This document shows, piece by piece, positions 7,041 to 15,342 of a stretch of DNA of 18,574 nt. How positions within the stretch are numbered: position 1 is the first letter of the stretch; every line of letters starts with the position of its first letter. The position numbers and the translations under genes were made by a program. Origin of the DNA: Eshraghiella sp045124255 (GTDB taxonomy: Bacteria > Bacillota > Clostridia > Lachnospirales > Lachnospiraceae); contig JBGVLM010000024.1 of the NCBI GenBank assembly GCA_045124255.1, positions 1-18,574 of the forward strand, in the 5' to 3' direction. The notes beneath the pieces are model-generated. The model ran no database searches and had not been told where the DNA came from. It worked only from the letters and a program-made list of their open reading frames with translations.

Positions 7041-7478
7041 ATGAATATCAAAGTTAAAAAATTAAACCCTGCTGCCACTCTTCCGACTTACGGCTCAGAA
7101 TTTGCCGCAGGTGCCGATTTATACGCATGCATTGAAGAAGCAGTTACAATCAATCCGGGCGAAACTGTTATGATTCATACAGGACTTGCAATGGAAATTC
7201 CTGCCGGATATGCAGGTCTTATATATCCGAGAAGCGGTATGGCAAGCAAACGCGGTCTTGCTCCTGCCAATAAGGTCGGAGTTGTTGACCCTGATTACCG
7301 CGGTGAATTTATGGTCGCACTCCATAATCACTCTCTTACCGCACAGACAGTTGAGCCTTGCGAGAGAATCGCCCAGCTTGTAATCACTCCGTTTCTTACC
7401 GCAGAATTTGAAGAAACAGATGAGTTAAACGACACGGTAAGAGGTGCCGGCGGATTTGGAAGCACAGGATTCAAATAA
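7041..7478 (+). CDS. dut: dUTP diphosphatase (trimeric dUTPase)
   Basis: dUTPase splits dUTP to dUMP and pyrophosphate, which keeps uracil out of DNA and supplies dUMP for thymidylate synthesis. All five family motifs are present in order: AGADLYA (1), PRSGMASKRGL (2), GVVDPDYRGEFMV (3, with the catalytic Asp), RIAQLVI (4) and the glycine-rich RGAGGFGSTG at the C-terminus (5), which closes over the active site. The 145-residue length is normal for the homotrimeric family. AAGGAG sits 7 bases before the start. It follows nrdG by 15 bases and is the last gene before a terminator. The link with nrdD makes sense because a class III reductase acts on triphosphates and so produces dUTP directly from UTP. 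Confidence 0.97.
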   Translation: MNIKVKKLNPAATLPTYGSEFAAGADLYACIEEAVTINPGETVMIHTGLAMEIPAGYAGLIYPRSGMASKRGLAPANKVGVVDPDYRGEFMVALHNHSLTAQTVEPCERIAQLVITPFLTAEFEETDELNDTVRGAGGFGSTGFK

Positions 7479-7508
7479 GATAATTTGCAGATTAGAAGAG
7501 AAATGCTT

Positions 7509-7546
7509 ACGGGCAGAGAATACAGTTGCATTTCCTGCCCGTTTTT
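7509..7546 (+). terminator. Rho-independent terminator after dut
   Basis: ACGGGCAG at 7509-7516 pairs with CTGCCCGT at 7535-7542 around an 18-base loop, followed by TTTTT on the plus strand. The minus strand has no matching T run, so it serves the dut transcript only. The opposing gene ends 10 bases further on, at 7557. Confidence 0.8.
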
Positions 7547-7556
7547 ATTGTCGGAA

Positions 7557-8756
7557 TTATTCCATTTTACTCATTGTGCGGACATCTTCTTTAGATATAT
7601 CCTGATTGCTGTATCTGGCTTTTTCGTACAAATCCACAAAACCGGTACTGATATTACTGCCCTCGGATATTTTTCTGTCACGCTGCTCATAAGGAGTCCT
7701 GTTTATAAAATCATCCCTTCTGCCGGTTTTTCTGCCTTTAATTCTCTTTTTATAAATACGTCTTAATGCCCTTCGATTGCTATAGCTTCTGTCCAATTCC
7801 CTCGGATTAATTTTGCGTTCTTTTTTAGGAGTTTTTTTAGTAACCGAAATCTCCTCATCCATATATCCTGTATGCTGGAGTTTAAGATAATATTTATATA
7901 TTTTTTTAATAAGCAGATATATTCCGCAGATAATTACTGCACTGACTGCCACAACCGCAATAATCGTAAAAATAGTCCTTTCAACACTGTTTCCGGTCAT
8001 TTCGGAATACTGTTCGCTGGGAATTTCTCCCTGAACATTATCCTGATTATTATATACTACACCTCCGCTAAACGGTCTTGTAAGTGCTTCCCTGATTGCC
8101 GACAACCTTTTACTAAATTTATCACTAAGCCATTTGCTTAATGCCGCAGCAGGCGGTATTCTGCCAAGGAGTGAAATAAGTCCGCAGATAATTCCCATAA
8201 TAACGGACGAAAGTACAGTCATAAGATTTGCCATTCCCTTGGTTTTCTTAATGTCCACTATCGCCGTATCGCAAAGACTGTCAATATAGCTTTCATTTTT
8301 TTCAAAATTGCTCTGCAGGAATTCCAATATACAAAATACAAATATACTTACAAACAAAAGCACCATGTATCTGTAATTAAGAGCCGAACCAAAAGCATAT
8401 ATCGTTACCAGAACAATTTTGCCGAACAGACTCGCACCGCTCATTGTTGAAAGTCCGCCACATTTACTGATAATTGAGCACACTATCATAAATATTCCCA
8501 TTATTAATGCAATCACTGACACATCCGCCCATGCCTTAAAAATAATCGGAATCATAAAAATCACTGTATGCAGCAGAACCGAAACAAACCGGTTCTTAGG
8601 CAGCCTGCAGACAAAACCGCATAATACTATAAGTGATGTCATTAACAGCAGAATCCATATTATGTCACTATATGAAAAAAGCCATGACAGATATAAAATG
8701 AAATTAAACCAATATAATGTCTGTGCAAGATAACGTATAATAATCGATGTTTTCAT
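7557..8756 (-). CDS. Polytopic membrane protein with a DUF4129-like C-terminal tail
   Basis: The first 220 or so of 399 residues contain about six or seven hydrophobic segments, and one more helix lies near residues 262-285. The remaining cytoplasmic tail is very basic. Its end reads RRALRRIYKKRIKGRK, then RTPYEQRDR, then FVDLYEKARYS followed by ISKEDV. This is the DUF4129 pattern (Y/RR...G, TP-x-E, LYE-x-ARY, ED-V), as seen at the C-terminus of proteins in MoxR-DUF58 clusters. Those partners usually carry a transglutaminase-like domain; I see no Cys-His-Asp core here. The ATG overlaps the DUF58 stop by 4 bases (ATGA), and GGAGGTGA lies upstream. It is the last gene of the block. The function is unknown; the family assignment rests on the short motif. 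Confidence 0.8.
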   Translation of the reverse strand: MKTSIIIRYLAQTLYWFNFILYLSWLFSYSDIIWILLLMTSLIVLCGFVCRLPKNRFVSVLLHTVIFMIPIIFKAWADVSVIALIMGIFMIVCSIISKCGGLSTMSGASLFGKIVLVTIYAFGSALNYRYMVLLFVSIFVFCILEFLQSNFEKNESYIDSLCDTAIVDIKKTKGMANLMTVLSSVIMGIICGLISLLGRIPPAAALSKWLSDKFSKRLSAIREALTRPFSGGVVYNNQDNVQGEIPSEQYSEMTGNSVERTIFTIIAVVAVSAVIICGIYLLIKKIYKYYLKLQHTGYMDEEISVTKKTPKKERKINPRELDRSYSNRRALRRIYKKRIKGRKTGRRDDFINRTPYEQRDRKISEGSNISTGFVDLYEKARYSNQDISKEDVRTMSKME

Positions 8757-9865
8757 ATACGGCTCACCTCCACATACGTCATCTGTATTTTACGGGAATT
8801 GATACAACGTTCCTTTGAGGACATTACCGGCATTATCCATTCTCCGTTATTATTTCCAAGATATTTTTCAAATGCATGTACAAGACCTTCCGCATTATCA
8901 GTGGAAATCAATACCGGCAGCTCATCCGGCTCTGACTCCTTATCTTTAAAATAATTCATCATAGGTTCCGTATCCTTATCCAAATCAATTACCGTAAGAT
9001 TTCTTAAATTGGCTATAACCGTATTGGCTCCTGCTCCGCTTTCCATTGCAATATTATTGCCTTCAAAGCAGTCCCTTGCATTGGTAACTATCTGAACGGG
9101 TATCCTGTTACGCACCAGCTCTTCCATCAGATTTCTAGTAATTCTGATTGCCTCTTCCATCTGGTCGTATTTTTTCCAGACATTTGTAGTGGTTATATCA
9201 AGAAAAACCGTCACATGCCTGCTGGTCGTATCATAATAGCTGTTTACCATTAAATCTCCGGTTTTTGCCGTTGCACTCCAGTTAATCTTCTTCATCGGGT
9301 CCGAGGTTGTGTAATTTCGTATTCCTTTAAACTCAAACGGGTCCTCATAGATAAAACGGTTCTTCAACGCCTCGCCCATCATTCTTGAAAACGGCTTAAG
9401 CAGCTCCCTGTGTTTACTGTATGCAGGATAAACATATATCGTAGACCTGGAAGGAAATTTCTCAACATACAGATTCTCCGAAACCGGGTCTATTGTATTC
9501 ATGCTGAGTCCGTCAATCGTATAAACTCCTCTTTTGGTGTAATTCACCTTAAAACGTCGGAGCAGTTTCTTATGTGAGCCTAACGTCATCAAATCACTGC
9601 GGTACTGTTTATCAGATACAATGATATTTCTGCGTTCTTCATAATCGATTTCCTTATCCAGCTCAAACTTTACGTTGACCGCAGAAAGCGGAAGCAGCTT
9701 ATCATTAACCAACTCTTCACAGATATATCCGCTTTCACCTTCATTAATAAAATCTGTTTCAAAATATACACCGGCAGTCAGATTATCCTTCCAATGCTTT
9801 TCATAATATTTAATTATCAATCTTCGAATGATAAAAAAGCTGACCAAAAAAAGCAGAATAATCAT
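8753..9865 (-). CDS. DUF58 domain protein
   Basis: This 370-residue protein has one N-terminal hydrophobic segment (residues 1-16) and a large cytoplasmic part. The DUF58 hallmark is EFKGIRNYTTSDPMKKINW followed by SATAKTGDLMV at about residues 180-210. This is followed by a VTVFLDITTT strand resembling the start of a von Willebrand A-type fold. DUF58 proteins occur with MoxR-type ATPases, which are thought to remodel or insert cofactors into von Willebrand A-like partners. Upstream, the MoxR gene stops 3 bases before this start; downstream, the gene overlaps the DUF4129-like gene by 4 bases, so the three are surely co-transcribed. Many relatives begin with two membrane helices; only one is visible here. 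The role is inferred to be at the cell envelope. Confidence 0.92.
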   Translation of the reverse strand: MIILLFLVSFFIIRRLIIKYYEKHWKDNLTAGVYFETDFINEGESGYICEELVNDKLLPLSAVNVKFELDKEIDYEERRNIIVSDKQYRSDLMTLGSHKKLLRRFKVNYTKRGVYTIDGLSMNTIDPVSENLYVEKFPSRSTIYVYPAYSKHRELLKPFSRMMGEALKNRFIYEDPFEFKGIRNYTTSDPMKKINWSATAKTGDLMVNSYYDTTSRHVTVFLDITTTNVWKKYDQMEEAIRITRNLMEELVRNRIPVQIVTNARDCFEGNNIAMESGAGANTVIANLRNLTVIDLDKDTEPMMNYFKDKESEPDELPVLISTDNAEGLVHAFEKYLGNNNGEWIMPVMSSKERCINSRKIQMTYVEVSRI

Positions 9866-9868
9866 TAA

Positions 9869-10804
9869 TTATTTACTCCAATCCTCCGTTGGTACAAGTG
9901 CATTTCTGACAATTCCTGCCATTCTGTCCTCATATACCTTCATACCTGCAAAGCCCTCCATTAAAACAAGACGGTGTGCAAGTACCGGAACAGCAAGCCG
10001 TTTAATATCCTCCGGCGTAACAAAAGTTCTTCCTTTTATGTATGCATAGCTTTGTGCTGTACGCATAAGTGCAATACTGCCTCTCGGACTTACGCCTGCG
10101 ACAATATTGGTCTGGTTTCTTGTGCCCTCACAAATTGCACAGATATATTTTATAAGCTCTTCATGTACGTATACCTGCATTGCTTCTTCATGCATTTTAA
10201 CAATATCCTCTCCCGTACATACCGGGGCAATATCGTCAATTATATTCCCTGCCAGTTTTTGTTTAAGCAGCTCAACCTCTTCTGTGTCATCAAGCATTCC
10301 CATTGAAATTCTCATAAGGAAACGGTCAAGCTGTGCCTCAGGAAGCGGAAAAGTACCCGACGTCTCAATCGGATTCTGCGTTGCAATTACAAAAAATGGT
10401 GCCTGCAGCTGCCTTGTTACCTTATCCACAGTAACCTGTTTCTCCTCCATACATTCCAAAAGGCTTGACTGCGTTCTCGGAGTCGCTCTGTTAATCTCAT
10501 CCGCAAGAAGGATGTTACAAAAAACCGGCCCCTGATGAAATTCAAAGTCGTCATTCTTGCGGCTATACACATTAAGTCCGGTTATATCGGATGGTAATAA
10601 ATCCGGTGTAAACTGTATACGTCCGAAATCAGCACTGACTGATTTTGCCAGGGTCTTCGCAAGCATTGTTTTGCCCGTACCCGGCATATCCTCCATAAGA
10701 ACATGTCCTCCGGTGATAAGTGCTGTCACAACAAGCTCGACCACATCATATTTACCTACGATTACCCGGTTAATATTGTCAATTAAAAGCTGCGCTTTAT
10801 TCAT
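9869..10804 (-). CDS. MoxR-family AAA+ ATPase
   Basis: This 311-residue ATPase of the MoxR/RavA group is thought to act as a chaperone-like remodeller for the protein encoded next to it. Walker A is GTGKT at residues 42-46 within EDMPGTGKT. Walker B is ILLADEINR near residue 105, followed by ATPRTQSSLLECMEE typical of MoxR, and sensor 1 is FVIATQNPIE. The C-terminal lid domain contains SPRGSIALMRTAQSYA. AAGGAGG lies 6 bases before the ATG. The gap from the topoisomerase A stop is only 30 bases and holds no terminator, so read-through from the topoisomerase genes is likely. The family is certain; the client is not known. Confidence 0.95.
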   Translation of the reverse strand: MNKAQLLIDNINRVIVGKYDVVELVVTALITGGHVLMEDMPGTGKTMLAKTLAKSVSADFGRIQFTPDLLPSDITGLNVYSRKNDDFEFHQGPVFCNILLADEINRATPRTQSSLLECMEEKQVTVDKVTRQLQAPFFVIATQNPIETSGTFPLPEAQLDRFLMRISMGMLDDTEEVELLKQKLAGNIIDDIAPVCTGEDIVKMHEEAMQVYVHEELIKYICAICEGTRNQTNIVAGVSPRGSIALMRTAQSYAYIKGRTFVTPEDIKRLAVPVLAHRLVLMEGFAGMKVYEDRMAGIVRNALVPTEDWSK

Positions 10805-10834
10805 ATGTAACCTCCTTAAACATTTATTAATTTG

Positions 10835-13126
10835 TTAAATTCTGACCTTCGTTCCCTTTGCGTCACGTTTCGCCATCTTGAGTTTCTTCAGCGAAACATC
10901 TTTACCCTTATAATCAATTGTTATATCGGCATTATCAGGAATCAGATATACATCCTCAAGGCGGTCATCCGCACTAAGCTTAATGCCTCGTACACCGACT
11001 GCACTCTTCTTCTTCTCAGGAATTTCCGTAAGCGGAAATTTAAGGAAGAAGCCGCCCTTTGACTGAAGTACTACAATCTGGCTGCTGATAATATTGCTCT
11101 CCTCAGGATTCTCAGGGTTAACATCCACTCTGGCGTCAGTTGCATAAATCATTATCACTCTGTCACCATCATTTAACTTGGTTGACGCAACCGTTTTCTT
11201 GGATACGTTAAATTCGCTGCTGTCAACAAGCTTCATCATACCGCATTCACTAACGAATAAAAGCTTGCGGTTCTCCAGCTGACCTGAAGGGCAGAGATAG
11301 ATAATCTCCTCTCCTGCACTTGAATAATTACCAAGGTTATCAATAGGCGTTCCCTTATCCCTGAATTTTGTAAACGGAATATCATTAACCTTAATCTGAT
11401 GCAGGCTGCCGTTGTCTGTGAAAATACAGATTTTCTCGGTATTCATACAGTTAAAGACATATTTATTCTCTGCATATACCGCGTCGCGATTACGCTCAAA
11501 CGTAGCTGTGTCAATTGTTTTGGAATAGCCGAATCTGTCCATGATGAAAACAACTTCCTGCTCGACAAACTTCGGTTCTTCATAAACAGCCGCTTCTGCG
11601 TCCTCAATAACCGTAAGTCTTGGCACGCCGTATTCCTTTTTAATCTTCTCCAAATCCTTTTTGATTGTACGCTTCATTGCTCTTTTGCTGCCAAGAATAT
11701 CCTCGTATTCGGCAATTTTTGCAAGAGTCTCCTCGTATTCTTTTTCAAGTGCTGCTATTTCAAGACCGATGAGTCTGTATAATCTCATCTCAAGAATTGC
11801 ACTTGCCTGACGCTCGGTAAAATGAAGCTTTGCAGCGTCCTTTCGTGACTGCTCGGATTTGAATTTAATTCCCTCAATATCACCTGATATAAGACATGCC
11901 TTCGCCTGTTTAAGACTTGTACTTCCGCGCAAAATCTCAATAATCAAATCAATGATATTGCATGCCCTGATAAGGCCCTCCTGAACCTCTTTGTTGTCAT
12001 ATTCTTTTTTCAGTAAAGTCTGATATTTTCTGGTGTTAATCTCATACTGGAATTCAACATTGTAACGGATAATATCCTTAAGTCCCAGAACCTCAGGTCT
12101 TCCCTCTGCGATTGTGAGCATATTAACGCCAAAGGTATCCTCTAACTTCGTCTTCTTATAAAGCAGATTCTCTAACTTCTTCACATCTGCATTTTTCTTA
12201 AGTTCAAGAACAATGCGGATTCCCTCCTTAGAGGAGGCGTTGGAAATATCGGTAATGTCCTGTGTCTTTTTGCTTTCAATAAGGTCAACAACATCCGATA
12301 TGAATTTACTGATTCCTGCACCAATCATTGTGTACGGAATCTCTGTAATAACTAATTTATCCTTGTCCGAACGTGTTTTGCCCGGTTCAAAAACAACCTT
12401 GCCGCGAAGCTTAACCTTGCCGGCTCCGGTTTCGTAAATATCCCTTAAATCACTTTTGTTGATTACAATTCCGCCCGTAGGAAAATCAGGACCCGGCATA
12501 TATTCCATTAATTCATCGGTAGTAATATTCTCGTTGTCCATATATGCCTCTACGGCATTAATAACCTCTACAAGATTGTGTGTAGGAATGCTTGTTGTCA
12601 TACCAACCGCAATTCCTTCCGCACCATTGATAAGAATATTAGGAACACGCACCGGAAGTACCTCAGGCTCCTTCTCAGTCTCATCAAAGTTAGGAACGAA
12701 ATCAACCACATTCTTATCTAAATCCTTAAGATAAACCTCCTGTGTGAATTTCTTAAGTCTTGCCTCGGTGTATCGCATTGCCGCGGCGCCGTCACCCTCG
12801 ATTGAACCGAAGTTACCATGTCCGTCAACAAGTGCCATTCCTTTTTTAAAATCCTGTTCCAGCACAACCAATGTCTCATAGATTGAGCTGTCGCCATGAG
12901 GATGATATTTACCCATTGTATCTCCGACAATACGTGCCGACTTTCTGTGCGGCTTGTCGTGATTGAGTCCAAGCTGGTCCATTGCATACAGAACGCGCCT
13001 CTGAACAGGCTTTAAACCGTCCCTTACATCAGGAACCGCTCTGGAGGTAATAACACTCATGGAATAATCAATATATGATTTCTGCATTACATCAGAATAT
13101 TCTGTTTTTAATATTGTTTCTGCCAT
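10835..13126 (-). CDS. parC: Type IIA DNA topoisomerase subunit A (ParC/GyrA family)
   Basis: This is the DNA-cutting subunit, which passes one duplex through another in an ATP-dependent cycle. The start at 13126 (763 residues) follows AGGAGG by 8 bases; the frame runs 19 codons further upstream into the B gene but has no ribosome site there. The catalytic tyrosine is Tyr119 in AAMRYTEAR. The fluoroquinolone-sensitive region reads HPHGDSSIYE, with Ser80 and Glu84, the sensitive-type residues at the same numbers as in E. coli ParC. The C-terminal propeller lacks a recognisable GyrA box (QRRGGKG type); the nearest stretch is SAVGVRGIKL. That argues for topoisomerase IV or a gyrase-like second pair rather than classical gyrase. 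Its partner gene lies 10 bases upstream. Family certain; ParC versus GyrA less so. Confidence 0.9.
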   Translation of the reverse strand: MAETILKTEYSDVMQKSYIDYSMSVITSRAVPDVRDGLKPVQRRVLYAMDQLGLNHDKPHRKSARIVGDTMGKYHPHGDSSIYETLVVLEQDFKKGMALVDGHGNFGSIEGDGAAAMRYTEARLKKFTQEVYLKDLDKNVVDFVPNFDETEKEPEVLPVRVPNILINGAEGIAVGMTTSIPTHNLVEVINAVEAYMDNENITTDELMEYMPGPDFPTGGIVINKSDLRDIYETGAGKVKLRGKVVFEPGKTRSDKDKLVITEIPYTMIGAGISKFISDVVDLIESKKTQDITDISNASSKEGIRIVLELKKNADVKKLENLLYKKTKLEDTFGVNMLTIAEGRPEVLGLKDIIRYNVEFQYEINTRKYQTLLKKEYDNKEVQEGLIRACNIIDLIIEILRGSTSLKQAKACLISGDIEGIKFKSEQSRKDAAKLHFTERQASAILEMRLYRLIGLEIAALEKEYEETLAKIAEYEDILGSKRAMKRTIKKDLEKIKKEYGVPRLTVIEDAEAAVYEEPKFVEQEVVFIMDRFGYSKTIDTATFERNRDAVYAENKYVFNCMNTEKICIFTDNGSLHQIKVNDIPFTKFRDKGTPIDNLGNYSSAGEEIIYLCPSGQLENRKLLFVSECGMMKLVDSSEFNVSKKTVASTKLNDGDRVIMIYATDARVDVNPENPEESNIISSQIVVLQSKGGFFLKFPLTEIPEKKKSAVGVRGIKLSADDRLEDVYLIPDNADITIDYKGKDVSLKKLKMAKRDAKGTKVRI

Positions 13127-13136
13127 TGTCTGCCTC

Positions 13137-15062
13137 CTAAATATCAAGCTCTGCATCATGTGCATGTGCATGGATAAAATCACGTCTCGGCGGAACCTCA
13201 GTACCCATTAACATTGAGGTAATGTCAGACGCCATTTTTGCGTCTTCAATTTCCACCTGTTTTAAAATTCTGGTCTCAGGATTAAGTGTTGTCTCCCAAA
13301 GCTGGTCGGCGTCCATTTCTCCAAGACCCTTGTAACGCTGCAGCGTAAAGCTCGTACCCTCATGCTCCCTGCGGTATTTTTCAAGCGCCTTGTCATCATA
13401 CAGGTATTCGCCCTCTCCTTTTTTGGGAACTACCTTGTACAAAGGAGGTGTCGCAAGATATACATGCCCCTCCTGTATAAGCTCCGGCATAAAACGGTAA
13501 AAAAATGTCAGCAGAAGCGTATCAATATGTGCGCCGTCCACGTCCGCATCAGTCATAAAAATAATCTTGTTATATCTTAATTTGCTTATATCAAAATCAT
13601 TGCCATAGCCCTCGGAAAAACCACAGCCGAAAGCATTAATCATTGTCTTAATCTCAGCATTGCCGAGAACCCTGTCCATTGTAGCCTTCTCAACATTGAG
13701 AATCTTACCTCTGATTGGCAGAATCGCCTGTGTCTTACGGTTTCTCGCAGTCTTGGCAGAGCCTCCCGCAGAATCTCCCTCTACAATGAAAATCTCACAT
13801 TCCTCAGGATTGCGGCTCTCACAGTTGGCAAGCTTGCCGTTGGTATCACAGGAAAATTTCTGCTTAACCAGTAAATTAGTCTTCGCCTTCTCCTCCTGCT
13901 TACGAATCTTCGCCGCCTTCTCGGCACACGCAATTACATTTTTCAGATTCTCCAGATTCTTATCAAAATAACGTACAAGCTCATCTCCGGTAATGTCACC
14001 TACCATTTTGCCGGCGTCCTGATTATCGAGTTTTGTCTTAGTCTGACCCTCAAAACGCGGTTCAGGATGTTTAACGGCTATAACTGCCGTCATACCGTTA
14101 CGGACGTCATTACCGGTAAAATTAGTGTCTTTATCCTTAAGAATGCCCAATTCTCTCGCATACTGGTTAATAACGGTTGTAAATTTGGTCTTGAAGCCCG
14201 TAATATGTGTTCCGCCCTCCTGGGTATAAATATTATTACAGAAGCCAAAAATCTCCTCCTGGAACTCATCCACATACTGAAAAGCACATTCCACCTCAAT
14301 GCCTTCTCTTGTGTCCTTATAATATGCCACATCCATAACCGCAGGCTTGTCCTTATTAAGCGCCGTAACATAAGCCTTGATTCCGTCAGGCTCATGGAAG
14401 GTAACGCTTGTCTCCTGACCCTTTCTTGAATCGGTAAAAACAATTGTCAGTCCCGGATTAAGATAAGCCGTCTCATGCAGTCTGTTCTGTATTTTCTCCG
14501 AGGTAAATTCTATTTTGTCAAAAATAGTGGCGTCAGGAAGGAAGGTTACACTTGTACCCGTATCATTCTTGCGGCAGGTTCCGCACTCCCTTAACGGATA
14601 GCATACCTTGCCCCTCTCGTAACGCTGTTCATATATTACTCCGTCTTTTTTAATACGAACCTCCAGCCAGTCTGAAAGAGCATTAACAACTGACGCACCA
14701 ACGCCGTGAAGACCGCCTGAAATCTTATAACCGCCGTCTCCGAACTTACCGCCTGCATGAAGTATTGTAAAAACAACCTCAACTGCAGGAATTCCTGCCT
14801 TTGGGTGCATTCCTACCGGTATTCCTCGTCCGTTATCAGTAATTGTTGCCGAACCGTCATTATTAAGAGTTACCGAAATACTGTCACAATAACCTGCCAG
14901 ATGCTCATCAACAGAGTTATCCGCAATCTCATAAATAAGATGATTCAATCCCTTTGTAGATACGCTTCCGATATACATTCCCGGTCTCTTTCTGACCGCT
15001 TCAAGTCCCTCCAGAATGGAAATACTGGACGCGTCATACTGTTTCTCAACTTTTCCTGCCAT
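13137..15062 (-). CDS. parE: Type IIA DNA topoisomerase subunit B (ParE/GyrB family)
   Basis: This ATPase subunit drives strand passage. Of 641 residues, the N-terminal GHKL ATPase domain shows EIADNSVDEHLAG, DNGRGIPVG and the lid GGLHGVGASVVNALS. The transducer domain follows, then the Toprim metal site with EGDSAGGSA and DADVDGAHI, and finally QRYKGLGEMDA. The metal-binding region reads RGKILNVEKA, a form commonest in GyrB, while the subunit A next door lacks a GyrA box; the pair is therefore of mixed character. The length matches Gram-positive GyrB and ParE. AAAGGAA precedes the ATG weakly. A promoter and two leader hairpins lie upstream. Subunit A begins 10 bases downstream. Confidence 0.9.
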   Translation of the reverse strand: MAGKVEKQYDASSISILEGLEAVRKRPGMYIGSVSTKGLNHLIYEIADNSVDEHLAGYCDSISVTLNNDGSATITDNGRGIPVGMHPKAGIPAVEVVFTILHAGGKFGDGGYKISGGLHGVGASVVNALSDWLEVRIKKDGVIYEQRYERGKVCYPLRECGTCRKNDTGTSVTFLPDATIFDKIEFTSEKIQNRLHETAYLNPGLTIVFTDSRKGQETSVTFHEPDGIKAYVTALNKDKPAVMDVAYYKDTREGIEVECAFQYVDEFQEEIFGFCNNIYTQEGGTHITGFKTKFTTVINQYARELGILKDKDTNFTGNDVRNGMTAVIAVKHPEPRFEGQTKTKLDNQDAGKMVGDITGDELVRYFDKNLENLKNVIACAEKAAKIRKQEEKAKTNLLVKQKFSCDTNGKLANCESRNPEECEIFIVEGDSAGGSAKTARNRKTQAILPIRGKILNVEKATMDRVLGNAEIKTMINAFGCGFSEGYGNDFDISKLRYNKIIFMTDADVDGAHIDTLLLTFFYRFMPELIQEGHVYLATPPLYKVVPKKGEGEYLYDDKALEKYRREHEGTSFTLQRYKGLGEMDADQLWETTLNPETRILKQVEIEDAKMASDITSMLMGTEVPPRRDFIHAHAHDAELDI

Positions 15063-15078
15063 TACTTTTTCCTTTCAT

Positions 15079-15131
15079 TTACATAGCTTATATGTAATAT
15101 GTTTTCACGGTATTCTGCCGCAATGCAGAAT
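15079..15131 (-). promoter_or_regulatory. Two adjacent inverted repeats in the leader of the topoisomerase transcript
   Basis: TTACATA (15079-15085) and TATGTAA (15091-15097) are perfect 7-bp arms with a 5-base loop. ATTCTGC (15112-15118) and GCAGAAT (15125-15131) are another perfect 7-bp pair with a 6-base loop. Both lie between the predicted transcription start and the ATG, the first just before the ribosome site. Neither is followed by a T run, so neither looks like a terminator. They could be RNA structures or protein sites. Confidence 0.45.
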
Positions 15132-15147
15132 CGCCCTATCATTACAC

Positions 15148-15177
15148 ATAATAACACTATATGTAGTTATAAGTCCA
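15148..15177 (-). promoter_or_regulatory. Candidate sigma-A promoter for the topoisomerase block
   Basis: Read on the minus strand, TGGACT (15177-15172) is followed after 18 bases by TATTAT (15153-15148), matching four and five of six consensus positions. The start would be near 15141, leaving a leader of roughly 78 bases. This is the best candidate between the terminator at 15281 and the gene. Confidence 0.5.
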
Positions 15178-15280
15178 TTGTTTTTTTACAAAATGTTGGG
15201 GTTTTGCTACAGAGGATTTTTTTGCTTTACGGAGTGTTTTTTATTCTACAGGATAATTTCAACGTAATTATCCCATAGTA

Positions 15281-15320
15281 TAAAAAATACAGCAGGAAAA
15301 GAAATCTCCCTGCTGTATTT
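15281..15320 (-). terminator. Rho-independent terminator after the secreted peptidase gene
   Basis: AAATACAGCAGG at 15285-15296 and CCTGCTGTATTT at 15309-15320 pair perfectly over 12 bases with a 12-base loop. On the minus strand the stem is followed by TTTTTTA. It lies 22 bases after the peptidase stop and separates that operon from the topoisomerase block. Confidence 0.9.
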
Positions 15321-15342
15321 ATAAAAACTTGTCCTCTGATAA

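Noticed and set aside
13127..13183. Longer start for topoisomerase subunit A, 19 residues upstream
   Set aside because: The extra codons overlap the end of subunit B and have no ribosome site, while AGGAGG precedes the ATG at 13126 and the family begins there.
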